From Pseudomonas zanjanensis (GTDB taxonomy: Bacteria; Pseudomonadota; Gammaproteobacteria; Pseudomonadales; Pseudomonadaceae), in assembly GCF_014268745.2 (NCBI RefSeq), contig NZ_JABWRB020000002.1:1-64000 (forward strand): a stretch of 64,000 nt of DNA, in the 5' to 3' direction. A program made the translations under genes and the position numbers. The notes below the pieces were generated by a model. That model ran no database searches, was not told the DNA's origin, and worked only from the letters and a program-made list of their open reading frames with translations. This document shows, piece by piece, positions 35,533 through 43,126 of the stretch (its first letter is position 1; every line of letters starts with the position of its first letter).

Positions 35533-35970
35533 ATGAAGCGAATCCTCGATCCCCTCGACGAACGCATCATCGCCGAACTGCGCCTCAACGCCCGCGCCGC
35601 CCACGCCGAGCTGGCGGCCAAGGTCAACCTCTCGCGCAACGCCGTGCGCCAACGCATCGAACGCCTCGAACGCGACGGCGTGATCCAGGGCTATACGGTG
35701 CGCACGGGGGAGGGTGCGCAAGCGTCGTCGAACATCAACGCGGTGATCTTCGTCTACCGCTACGACCGCATGCGCGGTGCCGAGGTGTTGCAAGCGTTGC
35801 AGGCGATGCCGGAAGTGCTGCAGTGCGATGTGATGAGCGGCGAGTTTGATTTGATGCTCAGGGTCGGCGCGGCGAACCCGGAGCGGGTGCATAAGGTGTG
35901 GAAAGAGATCTCGGCGCTGCCGGGCGTGGAGAACACCGTGACGTCGTTTGTGTTGTCGTCGGTGGTCTAG
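35533..35970 (+). CDS. Lrp/AsnC-family regulator
   Basis: A 145-residue regulator with an N-terminal helix-turn-helix (LDERIIAELRLNARAAHAEL then VNLSRNAVRQRIERLERDG) and a C-terminal RAM domain that binds amino acids (EVLQCDVMSGEFDLMLRV). GGAGG precedes the ATG. Such regulators usually sense the amino acid metabolised by their neighbours; here candidates are threonine, homoserine or aspartate-family compounds. Confidence 0.92.
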   Translation: MKRILDPLDERIIAELRLNARAAHAELAAKVNLSRNAVRQRIERLERDGVIQGYTVRTGEGAQASSNINAVIFVYRYDRMRGAEVLQALQAMPEVLQCDVMSGEFDLMLRVGAANPERVHKVWKEISALPGVENTVTSFVLSSVV

Positions 35971-36000
35971 GCACGCTAGCCGTCACAGCAGTGAACCCCG

Positions 36001-36028
36001 TGGCGAGGGAGCAAGCTCCCTCGCCACA
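36001..36028. repeat. single REP hairpin
   Basis: TGGCGAGGGAGCAAGCTCCC then TCGCCACA: a compact palindrome left when the two arms of a doublet joined without the spacer. Confidence 0.85.
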
Positions 36029-36080
36029 AGAGCCGGCGGGTGCATGCTCTGCCACTAATAGACCAAACACTGAAGAAAAC

Positions 36081-36170
36081 TGTGGGAGCGGGCTTGCTCG
36101 CGATAGCGGTACACCAGCCACCATCAATGTCGCCTGACCTGGCCCTTTCGCGAGCAAGCCCGCTCCCACA
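36081..36170. repeat. REP doublet, TGTGGGAGCGGG family
   Basis: First copy within the duplicated segment; its partner is 36425-36513. Confidence 0.9.
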
Positions 36171-36240
36171 GGGGAAGGTGTTCGGTCAGGCCCCGCCTGC
36201 TCGCCGCCGCTTCACAGATAAGCCAGCCACCACAACCCCC

Positions 36241-36370
36241 GTGGCGAGGGAGCTTGCTCCCGCTGGGTTGCGAAGCAGCCCCAACCAGGTGATCCCAATC
36301 AACCTGACCGACCGCGCTGCATGTTTTGGGGCCGCTGCGCAGCCCAGCGGGAGCAAGCTCCCTCGCCACA
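36241..36370. repeat. REP doublet, TGTGGCGAGGGAGCTTGCTC family
   Basis: Inverted pair that lies between the two copies of the duplicated segment and shares its right arm with the second copy. Confidence 0.9.
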
Positions 36371-36424
36371 AGAGCCGGCGGGTGCATGCCCTGACCCCAA
36401 TAAACCAAACACTGAAAAAATACC

Positions 36425-36513
36425 TGTGGGAGCGAGCCTGCTCGCGATAGCGGTACACCAGCCACCATCAATGTGCCTGACCTGCCCCCATCGCGAGCAG
36501 GCTCGCTCCCACA
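36425..36513. repeat. REP doublet, TGTGGGAGCGAG family
   Basis: Second copy within the duplicated segment (spacer ACACCAGCCACCATCAATG shared with the first). Confidence 0.9.
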
Positions 36514-36579
36514 GGGCTAGGTATCCTGCCAGTGGTACAAGCCAGCCACCACAAATCAATCCCACCAGCCTGAGATGTC

Positions 36580-36600
36580 AGCCAAGCTGTTGGCTTTTTT
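36580..36600 (+). terminator. terminator-like hairpin upstream of homoserine dehydrogenase
   Basis: AGCCAA, loop GCTG, TTGGCT followed by six T. It stands 134 bases before the dehydrogenase start and 610 bases after the Lrp stop, so it could end read-through from the Lrp gene or serve as an attenuator for the dehydrogenase operon. Confidence 0.6.
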
Positions 36601-36734
36601 CATGCCTACCTCTTTGCCCACCCCCTGGTCAAAACGCCCAAGAAATAGAGCAAATTGGCATATTTCACTGCCCACCCCACACCCCTAACCTAGATCCCAA
36701 CAACTTCATCACCCGGATCAAGGACATAACAAAA

Positions 36735-37793
36735 ATGACTGAATACAAACTGGCCCTAGTCGGCTTCGGCGGTGTAAACCGGGCATTGGCCCAACTGATT
36801 GCCGAGCGCAACCAGCAGTGGAAAACCGAACTCGGCTTCACCCTGAAAATCGTCGGCGTGACCGACCTGTTCCTCGGTTCGGTGATGAACCGCCACGGCC
36901 TCGACGCCGCCTCGCTGGCCCGACTGCCCGCCAGCAAAGGCGCCATGGCCCAACTCCCCGGCGGCACCGTCGACGCCCTCAACGAAGCCGTGATCAAAGA
37001 CTGCGGCGCCGACATCATCGCCGAAGCCACCTTCACTAACCCGGTGGACGGCGAGCCCGCCACCTCGTTCTGCCGCTGGGCCCTGGAGCGTGGCAAACAC
37101 GTGGTCACCACCAACAAAGGCCCCATCGCCCTGCACGGCGCCGAACTCAAGGCCCTGGCCCGACGCAACAACGTCGCCTTCGAATACGAAGGCTCGGTCA
37201 TGAGCGGCACCCCGGTCATCCGCCTCGCCAAACAAGCCCTGGCCGGCAGCTCCATCACAGGCTTCGAAGGCATCCTCAACGGCACCTCCAACTTTGTCCT
37301 CACCGCCATGGAAGGCGGCCTCGGATTCGCCGAAGCCGTCAGCCAGGCCCAAGCCCTGGGCTACGCCGAAGCCGACCCAACCGCCGACGTCGCAGGCCAT
37401 GACGTGCGCCTGAAAGTGGTGATCCTGGCCAACGAACTGCTCGACGCCAAACTCACCATCAACGACGTCACCTGCAACGGCATTGCCTCCCTCACCCTCG
37501 ACGACATCGAAAAAGCCCGCCGCGACAACGCACGCTGGAAACTCATCGGCGCAGCCACCCGCAATGCCGACGGCTCCGTCAGCGCCAGCGTCGAACCGCG
37601 CCTGCTCAGCAACGACCACCCCCTGGCCAGCATCAGCGGCGCCACCAACGCCGTGTCGTTCACCAGCGAACTGCTCGGCGCCGTCACCGTCTCCGGCCCA
37701 GGCGCCGGCCGCACCGAAACCGCCTTTGCACTGCTGTCCGACATCATCCACATCCACCAATCGGCAACCCGCAAACAGGAGCACACCCTGTGA
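36735..37793 (+). CDS. homoserine dehydrogenase without ACT domain
   Basis: A 352-residue NAD(P)-dependent enzyme interconverting homoserine and aspartate semialdehyde. Landmarks: nucleotide motif VGFGGVNR near residue 10, VVTTNKGP near 125, the substrate loop FEGILNGTSNFVL and ADPTADVAGHDVRLK with the catalytic Lys/Asp. The start at 36735 (MTEYKLALVGFGG) fits the family; AAGGA lies 10 bases before. Biosynthetic Pseudomonas Hom proteins are about 430 residues with a C-terminal ACT domain for feedback by threonine; this one lacks it. It overlaps the next gene by 4 bases (GTGA). Running in the oxidative, catabolic direction is inferred from that and from the dehydrogenase partner. Confidence 0.9.
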   Translation: MTEYKLALVGFGGVNRALAQLIAERNQQWKTELGFTLKIVGVTDLFLGSVMNRHGLDAASLARLPASKGAMAQLPGGTVDALNEAVIKDCGADIIAEATFTNPVDGEPATSFCRWALERGKHVVTTNKGPIALHGAELKALARRNNVAFEYEGSVMSGTPVIRLAKQALAGSSITGFEGILNGTSNFVLTAMEGGLGFAEAVSQAQALGYAEADPTADVAGHDVRLKVVILANELLDAKLTINDVTCNGIASLTLDDIEKARRDNARWKLIGAATRNADGSVSASVEPRLLSNDHPLASISGATNAVSFTSELLGAVTVSGPGAGRTETAFALLSDIIHIHQSATRKQEHTL

Positions 37794-39202
37794 ACGTATC
37801 GCGCCTGGCCCTGGCGGTCGTCGAACCGCACATCGAAGTCCTCAACCCGTTTGACGGCAGCGTCGTCGGCACCGTCGCCGACGTGTGCGCCTCAGAAGTC
37901 CCACACCTGCTCGAAACCGCACGCAGCGGCGCAAAAACCTGCGCCGCACTCCCGCGTCATCGCCGCGCCAGCATCCTCGAACAAGCAGCACTGAACATCG
38001 AACGCGACGCCAAGGCTTTCGCCCGACTCATCGTCGACGAAGCCGGCAAGACCCTCAAACAGGCGGAAAAAGAAGTCAAACGCTGCGTCAACACCCTCAA
38101 ACTCTCCGCCGAAGAAGCCAAGCGCAATGCCGGTGAAATCGTCCCGTTCGACGCCTACGAAGGCGCCGAATCGCGCCAAGGCTGGTTCACCCGCGAACCC
38201 CTGGGCCTGATCGTCGCCATCACCCCCTACAACGACCCGCTCAACCTCGTCGCCCACAAACTCGGCCCGGCCATCGCCGGCGGCAACGCAGTGATCCTCA
38301 AACCGTCCGAACTGGCACCGTTGTCGGCCCTCAAACTGGTGTCGTACCTGGTCGCCGCCGGCCTCCCCGAAACCGTCGTCACCGTCGCCACCGGCGGCGC
38401 GGAACTGGGCAAAGCCCTGGTCGCCGCCCGCGACGTGCGCATGATCTCCTTCACTGGCGGCTTCGTCACCGGCGAACAAATCGCCCGCACCGCCGGCCTG
38501 AAAAAACTCGCCATGGACCTCGGCGGCAACGCCCCCGTCATCGTCATGGGCGACTGCAACCTCGACGCCGCCGTCGACAGCTGCGTCTCCGGCGCCTTCT
38601 GGGCCGCCGGGCAAAACTGCATCGGCACCCAACGCCTGCTCATCCACGCACCGATCTACGCAGCCTTCCGCGAACGCTTCGTCAACCAGGCCCAAGCCCT
38701 CGTCGTCGGCAACCCACTGCTCGCCAACACCGACATCGGCCCGATGATCAGCCAACAAGCCGCGCAGAACGCCGAACAAGTGGTCAACGAAGCCCTGCAA
38801 CAAGGCGCCACCTTGCTCTGCGGCCACCGCCGTCAGGGCAACTGCTACGCCGCCACCGTCCTGGAAAACGTCGACCACACCAGCCGACTCTGGCGCAACG
38901 AAGCCTTTGCGCCTGTGGTGGTGTTGCAGCCATTCGAGACGTTCGATGAAGCCATCACGTTGGCGAACGAACCGGAATACGCGCTTCACGCTGGGATCTT
39001 CACAAATGATTTATCCACGGCCATGAGCGCTGCACGACGGATCGAAGCAGGGGGCGTGATGATCAATGATTCGTCGGATTTCCGGTTCGATGCGATGCCG
39101 TTTGGCGGCTCCAAGTACGGCAGTTTGGGCAGGGAAGGGGTGCGCTTTGCCTACGAGGAAATGACCCAGCCGAAGGTGGTTTGTTTGAATACGTTGGGGT
39201 GA
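37790..39202 (+). CDS. aldehyde dehydrogenase coupled to homoserine dehydrogenase
   Basis: A 470-residue NAD(P)-dependent aldehyde dehydrogenase starting with GTG inside the stop of homoserine dehydrogenase. The nucleophile is Cys277 in AAGQNCIGTQR. The general-base position 34 residues before it, normally Glu in LELGG, is Asp243 in MDLGGNAPV. It resembles the phosphonoacetaldehyde/lactaldehyde-like branch. Coupling makes aspartate semialdehyde the natural substrate, with aspartate as product; this is inference from gene order. Codon use shows a very strong bias to C-ending codons, as in the preceding gene. Confidence 0.88.
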   Translation: MNVSRLALAVVEPHIEVLNPFDGSVVGTVADVCASEVPHLLETARSGAKTCAALPRHRRASILEQAALNIERDAKAFARLIVDEAGKTLKQAEKEVKRCVNTLKLSAEEAKRNAGEIVPFDAYEGAESRQGWFTREPLGLIVAITPYNDPLNLVAHKLGPAIAGGNAVILKPSELAPLSALKLVSYLVAAGLPETVVTVATGGAELGKALVAARDVRMISFTGGFVTGEQIARTAGLKKLAMDLGGNAPVIVMGDCNLDAAVDSCVSGAFWAAGQNCIGTQRLLIHAPIYAAFRERFVNQAQALVVGNPLLANTDIGPMISQQAAQNAEQVVNEALQQGATLLCGHRRQGNCYAATVLENVDHTSRLWRNEAFAPVVVLQPFETFDEAITLANEPEYALHAGIFTNDLSTAMSAARRIEAGGVMINDSSDFRFDAMPFGGSKYGSLGREGVRFAYEEMTQPKVVCLNTLG

Positions 39203-39239
39203 GGGGCGAGTCAGTCCCAAGGAGTCGCTTTATCTGTCA

Positions 39240-39347
39240 TGTCGCTAAAACACCATTTTGACGACACGTTTTGTTCTCATGTCGCCGGTAGCGACATGAG
39301 AATGGAACGTGTCGCAGAAATCAAAAAACAGCGACACGTTGTGTCGG
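39240..39347. repeat. array of TGTCGC motifs in alternating orientation
   Basis: Seven hexamers in 108 bases: TGTCGC at 39240, 39280 and 39310; GCGACA at 39291 and 39331; CGACAC at 39262; TGTCGG at 39342. The central pair forms a 12-bp perfect inverted repeat (TTCTCATGTCGC, CGGTA, GCGACATGAGAA; 39274-39302). It resembles a multi-site protein-binding region or a transposon end; no transposase is near. Confidence 0.6.
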
Positions 39348-39415
39348 TCCTCTGTGGAAGCAGGCCTGTTCACGAAAAGGCCAGCAAACCCAACCCCGCA
39401 ACCAAGTCAAACCCT

Positions 39416-39532
39416 TGTGGGAGCAAGCCTTGCCCGCGATAGCGCAACACCAGCCACATCAAAACAACTGACCCACCGCCATAACAGCCATACCACGCCC
39501 AACTGTGGGAGCGAGCCTGCTCGCGATAGCGC
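39416..39532. repeat. two single REP units in the same orientation
   Basis: TGTGGGAGCAAGCCTTGCCC at 39416 and TGTGGGAGCGAGCCTGCTCG at 39504. Both lack an inverted partner. Confidence 0.75.
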
Positions 39533-39641
39533 CAAGCGCTCAGAACACCAAGCGTGCAGGTAACATCGGCGATCTCCCAAAAAACAAACTTCTTAAAACG
39601 CTCCAAGCTGAAACGTATCAGCTACGAGAAAAAACCAAAAT

Positions 39642-39715
39642 ATGCACAAATGCATTTTTATGCTTGACTGCATAGGCAAGCCTCTATAAGGTGATTTCAC
39701 TGTATGCACATACAG
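39642..39715 (+). promoter_or_regulatory. levansucrase promoter region with flanking inverted repeats
   Basis: A possible -35 TTGACT (39664-39669) and -10 TATAAG (39685-39690, spacing 15; TAAGGT gives 17). Inverted repeats flank them: ATGCA-CAAA-TGCAT at 39642-39655 and CTGTATG-CA-CATACAG at 39700-39715. These are candidate operators. Confidence 0.45.
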
Positions 39716-39767
39716 CATTTCTAAATCACTACTTATTTAAATCCATTCATGGACGAGGCTCTAACTC

Positions 39768-41042
39768 ATGAAAACCACCACTGAAAAATTCGGTGCAACC
39801 CCCCATCAACCCAGCCTCTGGACCCGCGCCGACGCGCTGAAAGTCCGGGCCGATGACCCCACCACCACCCAGCCGCTGGTTAGCGCGGATTTCCCGGTAC
39901 TGAACAACGACGTGTTCATCTGGGACACCATGCCCCTGCGCGACCTGGACGGTAACGTGACGTCCGTCGATGGCTGGTCGGTGATCTTCACCCTGACCGC
40001 CGATCGTCATCCAAACGACCCGCAGTACCTCGACGAGGACGGCAACTACGACATCCTCCGCGATTGGAACGATCGCCACGGTCGGGCAAAGATGTACTAC
40101 TGGTTTTCTCGTACCGGCAAGAACTGGGAATTCGGTGGCCGCGTGATGGCCGAAGGCGTTTCCCCAACCGCCCGCGAATGGGCCGGTACGCCGATCCTGT
40201 TGAACGACCGAGGTGAAGTGGACCTGTATTACACCGCCGTCACCCCAGGCGCGACCATCGTCAAGGTGCGCGGTCGGGTAGTGACCACTGAACACGGTGT
40301 CAGCATGGTCGGCTTCGAGAAGGTCAAGCCGCTGTTCGAGGCCGACGGCAACATGTACCAGACCGAAGCACAAAACGCGTTCTGGGGTTTCCGCGACCCA
40401 TGGCCTTTCCGCGACCCGAACGATGGCAAGCTGTACATGCTGTTCGAAGGCAACGTCGCCGGTGAGCGCGGCGCCCACAAAGTAGGCGAGGCAGAAATCG
40501 GCGACGTGCCGCCGGGTTATGAAGACGTCGGCAACTCGCGCTTCCAGACCGCCTGTGTCGGCATCGCCGTGGCCCGCGACGCCGACGGCGACGACTGGGA
40601 AATGCTGCCGCCACTGCTGACCGCCGTCGGGGTAAACGACCAGACCGAGCGCCCGCATTTCGTGTTCCAGGATGGCAAGTACTACCTGTTCACCATCAGC
40701 CATACCTTCACCTATGCCGACGGTGTCACCGGCCCGGACGGCGTGTACGGTTTCGTCGCGGACTCGCTGTTCGGCCCTTACGTGCCGCTGAACGGCTCCG
40801 GCCTGGTGCTGGGCAACCCATCCTCCCAGCCATTCCAGACCTACTCGCACTATGTCATGCCAAACGGCCTGGTGACCTCCTTCATCGACAGCGTACCGAC
40901 CGACGAAACCGGCACGCAGATTCGTGTCGGCGGCACCGAGGCACCCACGGTGGGCATGAAAATAAAAGGGCAACAGACGTTCGTGGTGGCCGAGTACGAC
41001 TACGGCTACATCCCGCCGATGCTTGACGTCACCCTCAAGTAA
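39768..41042 (+). CDS. lsc: levansucrase (GH68)
   Basis: A 424-residue enzyme that splits sucrose and polymerises the fructose into levan, a beta-2,6-fructan slime. The three GH68 catalytic residues are present: nucleophile Asp53 in FIWDTM, transition-state stabiliser Asp210 in GFRDPWPF, and acid/base Glu294 in DQTERPHF. There is no signal peptide, as in other Pseudomonas levansucrases, which are secreted by a signal-independent route. It stands alone, preceded by an AT-rich promoter region with two inverted repeats and by repeat debris, which fits an acquired or relocated gene. Confidence 0.96.
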   Translation: MKTTTEKFGATPHQPSLWTRADALKVRADDPTTTQPLVSADFPVLNNDVFIWDTMPLRDLDGNVTSVDGWSVIFTLTADRHPNDPQYLDEDGNYDILRDWNDRHGRAKMYYWFSRTGKNWEFGGRVMAEGVSPTAREWAGTPILLNDRGEVDLYYTAVTPGATIVKVRGRVVTTEHGVSMVGFEKVKPLFEADGNMYQTEAQNAFWGFRDPWPFRDPNDGKLYMLFEGNVAGERGAHKVGEAEIGDVPPGYEDVGNSRFQTACVGIAVARDADGDDWEMLPPLLTAVGVNDQTERPHFVFQDGKYYLFTISHTFTYADGVTGPDGVYGFVADSLFGPYVPLNGSGLVLGNPSSQPFQTYSHYVMPNGLVTSFIDSVPTDETGTQIRVGGTEAPTVGMKIKGQQTFVVAEYDYGYIPPMLDVTLK

Positions 41043-41173
41043 CAGCAACACCGGGGTTTCAGGCAGCGGGTTTGCGGTCGATGGCAAAACCGTTGTGGAT
41101 ATGATCGAGATATCCCGCCTGATTCATTGCGACGATGCTCGCAAGCCCCATTGAACAACGAGTCGTAACCCTC

Positions 41174-41209
41174 TTCGCGACTGGCTGCAAGGATGCAGCC
41201 GGTCGCGAA
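41174..41209 (+). other. 16-bp stem hairpin after levansucrase
   Basis: TTCGCGACTGGCTGCA, loop AGGA, TGCAGCCGGTCGCGAA, with one G-T wobble. There is no T-run behind it, so it may act as an mRNA-stabilising hairpin or a weak terminator of the levansucrase transcript. Confidence 0.5.
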
Positions 41210-41257
41210 TGCATTTCCGCATTGCGTACTTGGAACGATGAAATCTCTTAATAAGTA

Positions 41258-41280
41258 GTGCAACAGCCTGCTGCACAATT
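41258..41280. repeat. imperfect palindrome ending in CAATT
   Basis: GTGCAACAGCCTGCTGCACAATT in two parts: GTGCAACAG and CTGCTGCAC with one mismatch, then AATT. Related units lie at 42991-43017, 43052-43074 and 43127-43151. Confidence 0.5.
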
Positions 41281-41385
41281 CCCCAACCGCAACGTCGCTC
41301 CTTGCTAAATGACGCTGACGCACCGCATTCACGAGCAAAACCCCTCCGCCATTCCTATGTTTGAAATGCGTGACGCAAGCTTCTC

Positions 41386-41415
41386 TGTGGGAGCGAGCCT
41401 GCTCGCGATGGCGGT
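41386..41415. repeat. single REP unit
   Basis: TGTGGGAGCGAGCCTGCTCG without an inverted partner. Confidence 0.8.
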
Positions 41416-41577
41416 GTATAAACAACATTCCGGCCCGCTGTTTATCGTGACTCCACGAGACTAGCCACGACCGACATCACCTTGCGCCATTGCCTACAAC
41501 TACGCCAGAATCCGCCGGCTTGTGCGTCTTTGGCCGCGTCGGTAGCTTTGATCCTGTCACTGCCCATCAGTGATCGG

Positions 41578-41739
41578 GTTTAGCAGCCCGTCGAGTTGAG
41601 TCGCATCAAGCTTCATCAGTCAGGTATTCCCATCCCTGCATTTGATGGTGGCTGTGCGTGGGGCGCCCTCGGGCGCGCCGATTTCTTAACTCGTCGGTCT
41701 GCTAACCCGCGTACAGCTGCCACCCACTCGTTTAGCAGC
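41578..41739 (+). ncRNA. structured leader or small RNA before the DUF6124 gene
   Basis: A long stem pairs 41647-41662 (GGTGGCTGTGCGTGGG) with 41706-41724 (CCCGCGTACAGCTGCCACC), leaving a 3-base bulge, and encloses a second GC-rich hairpin (GCGCC...GGCGC, about 41663-41675). The direct repeat GTTTAGCAGC stands on both sides, at 41578-41587 and 41730-41739. From memory similar sequence precedes other DUF6124/DUF3077 genes in Pseudomonas. Either a cis leader or an independent RNA is possible. Confidence 0.4.
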
Positions 41740-41775
41740 GAGAGGGTTGTGGCCTCACCAAAGAGAGTTAAGGCT

Positions 41776-42135
41776 ATGGTCAAAATTACACCGAACCCTC
41801 CGATTGCAGATGAGCATGTGTCTCGCGCTCAGTCTGCTCGTAACAAGAAGCTTGATGATGCTGCTAACCGGGCTTTGGATTACTACCTGAAGCCTACGCC
41901 GAAGAAAGAAACGTCCGACAACCCCAACAGCATCTTCCGCATCGCACCTGATGTTGATTCGGAATGCCTGCTTGCCAGTCTCAGTGAAAACCTGGCTGCG
42001 GCCAATGCCATGATCAATGATCTGGCGTTTGACCTTGAGGGTTCGCGACGGCGTGTTGCGATGGGGATTTTGCAGGTGATTGAGGTGAGTGAACTGTTGG
42101 CTAATCGGGCTTTGGATATTGTTGAGGTGAGGTAA
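41776..42135 (+). CDS. DUF6124 family small protein
   Basis: A 119-residue Pseudomonas-type protein. MVKITPNPP at the start, DAANRALDYYL in the middle, FRIAPDVDSECLLASLSENL and the C-terminal helix VSELLANRALDIVE are the marks of the DUF6124 (DUF3077-like) family. The start at ATG 41776 has AAGG just before it. The family has no known function; many copies occur per genome, usually after the structured leader described here. A strong terminator follows. Confidence 0.82.
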   Translation: MVKITPNPPIADEHVSRAQSARNKKLDDAANRALDYYLKPTPKKETSDNPNSIFRIAPDVDSECLLASLSENLAAANAMINDLAFDLEGSRRRVAMGILQVIEVSELLANRALDIVEVR

Positions 42136-42162
42136 CAAGGGGCCGCGCTTACCCCGGGTATG

Positions 42163-42195
42163 AAAAAAAGGTCTTGCTTGGCAAGACCTTTTTTT
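42163..42195. terminator. strong bidirectional terminator
   Basis: A 15-bp perfect stem (seven A, GGTCTTGC; loop TTG; GCAAGACC, seven T). It ends the DUF6124 gene on the plus strand and the membrane protein gene on the minus strand. Confidence 0.95.
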
Positions 42196-42204
42196 CATGG
42201 TGGC

Positions 42205-42771
42205 TTATAGCTTAGCCATCACTGCCGTATAGATCAGCATGGCCAGTCCAACACCCGTCAGTGAAATCCAGAAGCAGTTGGCAGCAGTTATTTTGGAGTT
42301 TTGCTGACCTAGCGGATCATTTTCCAGATGGTTAATTGCCGACTGAACCCGAAGTAGGCAGAACAGGTTAAAAAGCAATGTTGCTGCTGGAATGGCTGAA
42401 TGAGCTCCAGGTGCGCTCGGCCAGAATGCGGCATAAATCCCTACAAACTCGGAAACTATAAGTGCAAGTGCAAGTAGGCGCGGGTGCCATTTGTAGTGCG
42501 TATGAGAAATATATAGTTGTCGATCAATTTTCATGTGTAATGAATAAGTAAATAGCACGCCCATGATGGTGCGTATCAAGGGCAGCACTCTTGCATTGGT
42601 GGCGATCCTGTATGTTTTCCAGTTTTTGTACAGCCAGTAGGTGTAATAGTAACCAAGGGTTAATAAAAACATGACGATGAATTTGTTTTTCGAGACGATG
42701 TAGAACCGAGGGGCGGCTAGCAGGGGCGTCGCTTGGGTTGTGGGTGTCGATTCTTCGGCAGATGTCGTCAT
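42205..42771 (-). CDS. uncharacterised membrane protein
   Basis: A 188-residue protein with about four membrane helices: residues 32-48 (FIVMFLLTLGYYYTYWL), about 96-118, 124-140 and a C-terminal one at 165-186. The Tyr/Trp-rich LGYYYTYWLYKNWKTYR following a KNKF is like DUF4234-type small membrane proteins, but I cannot assign a family firmly. Its GC is lower than that of the surroundings, as in the next 430 bases. It converges with the DUF6124 gene on a shared terminator. Confidence 0.65.
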   Translation of the reverse strand: MTTSAEESTPTTQATPLLAAPRFYIVSKNKFIVMFLLTLGYYYTYWLYKNWKTYRIATNARVLPLIRTIMGVLFTYSLHMKIDRQLYISHTHYKWHPRLLALALIVSEFVGIYAAFWPSAPGAHSAIPAATLLFNLFCLLRVQSAINHLENDPLGQQNSKITAANCFWISLTGVGLAMLIYTAVMAKL

Positions 42772-42990
42772 GAGTAAACTCTAAAAGGTTTGGCTGTAGT
42801 AATTCGATGGGGTGAATATTTTAATGAGGTCGGAATGCTCTGGGCGAATGGTAGCAAGGTCCTAAAACAGAAAGTTGTAGGATGGTTCCCAAGAGGGGAT
42901 ACGTTTTGTCCGGAGTTGACGCGGTATTTGGATGTAGGAAGTATTGCTGTAGGAATGTTCTTAGGGGGCGCGGAATAAGCGATGGACTCA

Positions 42991-43017
42991 AATTGTGCAA
43001 GAGGTACTTGCACAATT
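42991..43017. repeat. perfect palindrome AATTGTGCAAG / CTTGCACAATT
   Basis: 11-bp arms with a 5-base spacer (AGGTA). Confidence 0.6.
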
Positions 43018-43051
43018 ACCGGGAGTTATCCAGGTGGTGAGCACTGAGGTC

Positions 43052-43074
43052 GTGCAACAGCTTGCTGCCCAATT
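43052..43074. repeat. decayed palindrome of the CAATT family
   Basis: GTGCAACAG, then CTTGCTGCCCAATT; a mismatched relative of the units on either side. Confidence 0.4.
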
Positions 43075-43126
43075 GCCCTGACGAGAGAGGCGTTTTTGTA
43101 TAAGAGAGCCCGGAAACACGCTCAAT

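Larger units (their letters stand above)
35971..36734. other. repeat-rich gap before the homoserine dehydrogenase gene
   Basis: Holds a single REP unit (36001-36028), three REP doublets, an imperfect 170-base direct duplication (about 36007-36176 and 36347-36519) and a terminator-like hairpin at 36580. No gene was seen. Confidence 0.8.
39203..39767. other. gap before the levansucrase gene
   Basis: Contains a TGTCGC motif array (39240-39347), two single REP units (39416-39445 and 39504-39532) and the AT-rich levansucrase promoter region (39642-39715). No gene was seen. Confidence 0.7.
41043..41775. other. gap between levansucrase and the DUF6124 gene
   Basis: Contains a long hairpin (41174-41209), a CAATT-ended palindrome (41258-41280), a single REP unit (41386-41415) and the structured leader of the next gene (41578-41739). 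Confidence 0.75.

Noticed and set aside
36001..36513. Regularly spaced palindromes suggesting a CRISPR array
   Set aside because: The units are REP hairpins of two families in inverted pairs with non-unique spacers; no cas gene is near.
42790..42978. 62-codon open frame next to the membrane protein gene
   Set aside because: No ribosome site, motif or recognisable homology; it overlaps the likely promoter region of the minus-strand gene.
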